A stretch of 64,000 nucleotides of DNA, from assembly GCA_001839685.1 (NCBI GenBank), contig MLAK01000593.1, positions 131,299 through 195,298 of the forward strand, read 5' to 3'. The notes under the pieces were generated by a model. The model was given only the letters and a program-made list of their open reading frames with translations. It searched no databases and was not told the DNA's origin. The position numbers and the translations under genes are program-made. Within the stretch, counting starts at the first letter, position 1. The number at the start of each line of letters is the position of its first letter. Below, in pieces: positions 61,816-64,000 of this stretch. The stretch is from Tritrichomonas foetus (taxonomy: Eukaryota > Parabasalia > Tritrichomonadida > Tritrichomonadidae).

Positions 61816-62385
61816 ATGAACGTTGAAGCCCAGTCAATTGATTTTAAAAATCTAGTGAAAGGAAATGGAATCATATGTCCCTTAGGATTTGGGAATTCTT
61901 TTGTATATTTTGATAAAAATGATTTTTTACAAAATGGCAGCATTCCAGGAATAAATGAAATTCCTCCAGTCAATGTTCCTCCACAAATAAACGAAACTCA
62001 ACAAGTAAATATAGCACAATCAATTAATACAATTCCATATCTTCCTCAAGTCGAAATTAATAATCAAATAACACCAAAAAATCCACTGACAAAAGAAGGA
62101 ATCAATAAAAAAAGTAAACCTCAGCATTATGCGGCAACATGCCAAATACTGGAGCTTTTCCAACGAAATAACCTTCTAACCTTAGAATATGTAGCAAATT
62201 ACTGTAAAGTCGATAAAAGAAGAATCTATGACATTATGAATGTTCTCGAATATTATAAAATGATAACAAAACTCCCAAAAAATGGTAATGAGGTTTATTA
62301 TAAGTTCTGTTCCGAACACACAACATGCATGCCGCTCGATGTTTCATTATTATCCCAATTGAACTTAAATATTCCGGAATCCTAA
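61816..62385 (+). CDS. E2F/DP-family winged-helix transcription factor
   Basis: 189 residues. The C-terminal half (about 95-172) is an E2F/DP DNA-binding domain: QHYAATCQILELFQRNNLLT, then VDKRRIYDIMNVLEYYKMIT, carrying RRIYDI, the invariant DNA-contact signature. The N-terminal 90 residues are Asn/Pro/Gln-rich and disordered. No dimerisation coiled coil, marked box or Rb-binding motif follows, so the protein is essentially the DNA-binding domain alone. E2F/DP proteins control G1/S genes; here the partner and regulation are unknown. It lies about 190 bp upstream of a PP2A-like phosphatase gene on the same strand. Confidence 0.85.
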   Translation: MNVEAQSIDFKNLVKGNGIICPLGFGNSFVYFDKNDFLQNGSIPGINEIPPVNVPPQINETQQVNIAQSINTIPYLPQVEINNQITPKNPLTKEGINKKSKPQHYAATCQILELFQRNNLLTLEYVANYCKVDKRRIYDIMNVLEYYKMITKLPKNGNEVYYKFCSEHTTCMPLDVSLLSQLNLNIPES

Positions 62386-62561
62386 GTTAGGAATCCATCA
62401 ATTTTTTTTTCGTTAAAAAGAGTTGTGAAAAAACTTGTTGTTAGAAATTTTATTTATCAATATCATCATTCTATTCATGACTTTTCCCTGATGTTTATGT
62501 CGTAATATACAATAGATTCAGTGAAATGAAATCTACATCATAAAGTATACAAAATATTTTG

Positions 62562-62566
62562 TCATT
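62562..62566 (+). promoter_or_regulatory. Inr of the phosphatase gene
   Basis: TCATT (in GTCATTTTTTGG); the A at 62564 gives an 11-nt leader to ATG 62575. This favours 62575 over the later ATG at 62608. Confidence 0.45.
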
Positions 62567-62574
62567 TTTTGGCC

Positions 62575-63612
62575 ATGGTGAATTTAAGGTCAAAATATTA
62601 CTATTTGATGGAGTTAAATCCAGACGAGATTATTGACGGCCTTACACCAGCATCATTAAAAAAGGATTTAATTAATGGAGTTCACATCAAAGAATCAGTT
62701 ATCAGTACTCTTTTTCGACGATTGATGAATTTATTAATTGAGGAACCGAATGTTCTTCACTTGGAGTCTCCAATCACCGTATGTGGAGATATCCATGGCC
62801 AAATACTCGACCTTTTTAAACTTTTCGATCAATCCGGCGAAAATTTCGACGAAGATCAAAATTTGCGAAATTCTTATTTATTTCTAGGCGATTACGTTGA
62901 TCGCGGATATTGTTCTATCGAGACATTTGCTTTCCTTGCGCTCCTCAAAATCAAATATCCACAGAAAATGCATATCATTCGAGGAAACCACGAATACAGA
63001 CAAATCAACCAAATTTACGGCCTTTTCAACGACTGCATAACACTCTACGGACACCCAGGAACCTGGTTTTTGATAAATGACGTATTCGATTATTTGCCGA
63101 TTGCGGCGATCGTCGACAAAAAGATATTTTGCGTTCATGGCGGCCTGAGCCCAAAAATCAACTACATTGGCCAGATTTCAGCCCTCGACCGGACAAAAGA
63201 CAATGAAGGATCACCGATTGTTGATCTGACCTGGTCTGATCCAGACAGCGTGAAGCATTTCACACCAAACAGTCGTGGAAATGGTTTCCTATTTGGTCCC
63301 AAGCAAACCCTATCGTTCCTCTACAACAACAGGCTCGTTTCTCCGAGCTATTCATTTGATGGCAGAAAATCGGAAGATCCCCGTCACGGATTTATAGCAC
63401 GATCCCACCAATTGGCAAACAATGGCTACCAGTGGATGCATAATGATAACTTGGTCATTGTTTGGTCAGCACCGAATTACATGTATAAATCTGGAAATCT
63501 GGCATCAGTCATGAAAGTAACAAAAGATAGGGCTCCTGACTTTATCGTCTATAAAGAAGATGAGAGAAGCTCTTTGAAACCAGAAGATCAAATTATTTCA
63601 TATTTTGCTTGA
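62575..63612 (+). CDS. PPP-family Ser/Thr protein phosphatase, PP2A/PP4/PP6-like
   Basis: 345 residues from ATG 62575, or 334 from ATG 62608 (MELNPDEII). All metal-binding motifs are present: GDIHGQILDLFKLF, GDYVDRGYCSIETF, RGNHEYRQINQIYG and HGGLSPKI, with the His-containing SHQLANNGYQW and VIVWSAPNY segments. RQINQIYGLFNDC and SAPNYMYKSGNLAS are closer to PP2A/PP4/PP6 than to PP1 or PP2B. The end is YFA in place of the PP2A/PP4/PP6 YFL tail, so the carboxymethylated terminal Leu is missing. Probably dephosphorylates Ser/Thr substrates with separate regulatory subunits. Confidence 0.92.
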   Translation: MVNLRSKYYYLMELNPDEIIDGLTPASLKKDLINGVHIKESVISTLFRRLMNLLIEEPNVLHLESPITVCGDIHGQILDLFKLFDQSGENFDEDQNLRNSYLFLGDYVDRGYCSIETFAFLALLKIKYPQKMHIIRGNHEYRQINQIYGLFNDCITLYGHPGTWFLINDVFDYLPIAAIVDKKIFCVHGGLSPKINYIGQISALDRTKDNEGSPIVDLTWSDPDSVKHFTPNSRGNGFLFGPKQTLSFLYNNRLVSPSYSFDGRKSEDPRHGFIARSHQLANNGYQWMHNDNLVIVWSAPNYMYKSGNLASVMKVTKDRAPDFIVYKEDERSSLKPEDQIISYFA

Positions 63613-63748
63613 TTTCCAATTATTTTTATTTATTCGGAGTTATTTTTTGTCTAAAAAGGAATGAAAAAACACAAATTTATATGAAAGATTTTTGTTTTTT
63701 TAATAGTTTACAAATATTATATATATATATATAGTTTTGTATTTTCGA
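63613..63748. other. Spacer with TA repeat
   Basis: Between convergent 3' ends. A TA run of about 14 bases lies at 63720-63733. Confidence 0.5.
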
Positions 63749-64000
63749 TTACCAACGCTGGTCTGGATGTTGTTGCCATCTTCCACGGTCATTTCCTCCA
63801 CGTGGAGGCGGTGGTGGTGGCGGTCTTTGGTATCTGTCTTCTCTGTCCCAGTCACGGTCTCGTGGCCTTGTTTCCCTGTCTCTGTCTCTTGGTGGATCAC
63901 GTTCTCTGTCCCATTCACGATCGCCTTGAGGAGGAGGTGGAGGAGGGCGCCTTGCTTGGTAAGGCATTGGTGGCCTATCATCATAAGATGAATATCGCCA
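63749..64000 (-). CDS. RD/P-rich protein, C-terminal part (5' end outside window)
   Basis: The minus frame is open through the window edge and ends in TAA at 63749-63751. The 83 visible residues are low complexity: Arg-Asp/Glu dipeptide runs (RDRDRETRPRDRDWDREDR) framed by two runs of proline (six and seven), ending QQHPDQRW. Such tails occur in splicing and polyadenylation factors and in other nuclear RNA-binding proteins, but no domain is in view. The Met at 63967 is internal; the frame continues upstream beyond the window (ends YSSYDDRPPM). Confidence 0.6.
   Translation of the reverse strand, partial: WRYSSYDDRPPMPYQARRPPPPPPQGDREWDRERDPPRDRDRETRPRDRDWDREDRYQRPPPPPPPRGGNDRGRWQQHPDQRW

Overview
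The window is AT-rich protist nuclear DNA, almost certainly from a parabasalid (trichomonad) and possibly Tritrichomonas-like. Evidence: a gene for the trichomonad-specific initiator-binding factor IBP39; several genes starting 7-14 nt downstream of a TCA-pyrimidine-T initiator (Inr), as expected for trichomonads; compact, nearly intronless genes; and one intron whose 3' end is a fused branch point/acceptor of the trichomonad kind. The species call is inference. One N at 27049 marks draft sequence. Many reading frames begin upstream at TTG; I moved those starts to the first plausible ATG.

Layout: the 3' end of an Hsp70/Hsp110-like gene (2-814); a giant USP deubiquitinase (1621-8595); divergent VPS9-domain and IBP39 genes (9091-11423); a decayed surface-protein tail (11565-11984); a redox-dead PDI-like ER protein (12147-13832); a coiled-coil gene and, divergently, a polytopic PAS/cyclase-like membrane protein (14300-20226); a TRMT2A-like gene without its catalytic Cys, divergent from a Mei2-like RRM gene (20430-23959); a TALE-like homeodomain gene (24708-25943); a decayed, gene-poor stretch; BiP (27560-29515); WDR19/IFT144 with an in-frame stop (30036-33914); a 2.2 kb gene-poor gap; an N-acylated long-chain acyl-CoA synthetase, an armadillo-like protein, and a class I-like PI3-kinase (36075-43407); centrin (44424-45029); a possible 3.2 kb inverted-repeat element carrying a DDE transposase and an unknown gene (45214-48398); a Mn-type CDF transporter; two Myb/SANT proteins; a two-exon coiled-coil gene (52969-55251); a MadBub-like checkpoint protein with a pseudokinase; the WAVE-complex subunit CYFIP/Sra1; an E2F/DP factor; a PP2A-type phosphatase; and the 3' end of an RD/P-rich gene (63749-64000).

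The genes are mostly housekeeping: ER folding (BiP, PDI-like), flagella and basal bodies (IFT144, centrin), membrane traffic and phosphoinositides (VPS9, PI3K), actin (CYFIP), cell-cycle control (MadBub, E2F/DP, PP2A-like) and transcription (IBP39, Myb, homeodomain). They are not arranged in operons. Several neighbours share short divergent promoters (9091/10395, 14300/16357, 20430/22418, 45940/46892, 51956/52969). The strongest leads are the exact 28-bp inverted repeats around the transposase, the 183-nt intron, the stop codon inside IFT144, and the set of proteins that keep a fold but have lost active-site residues.
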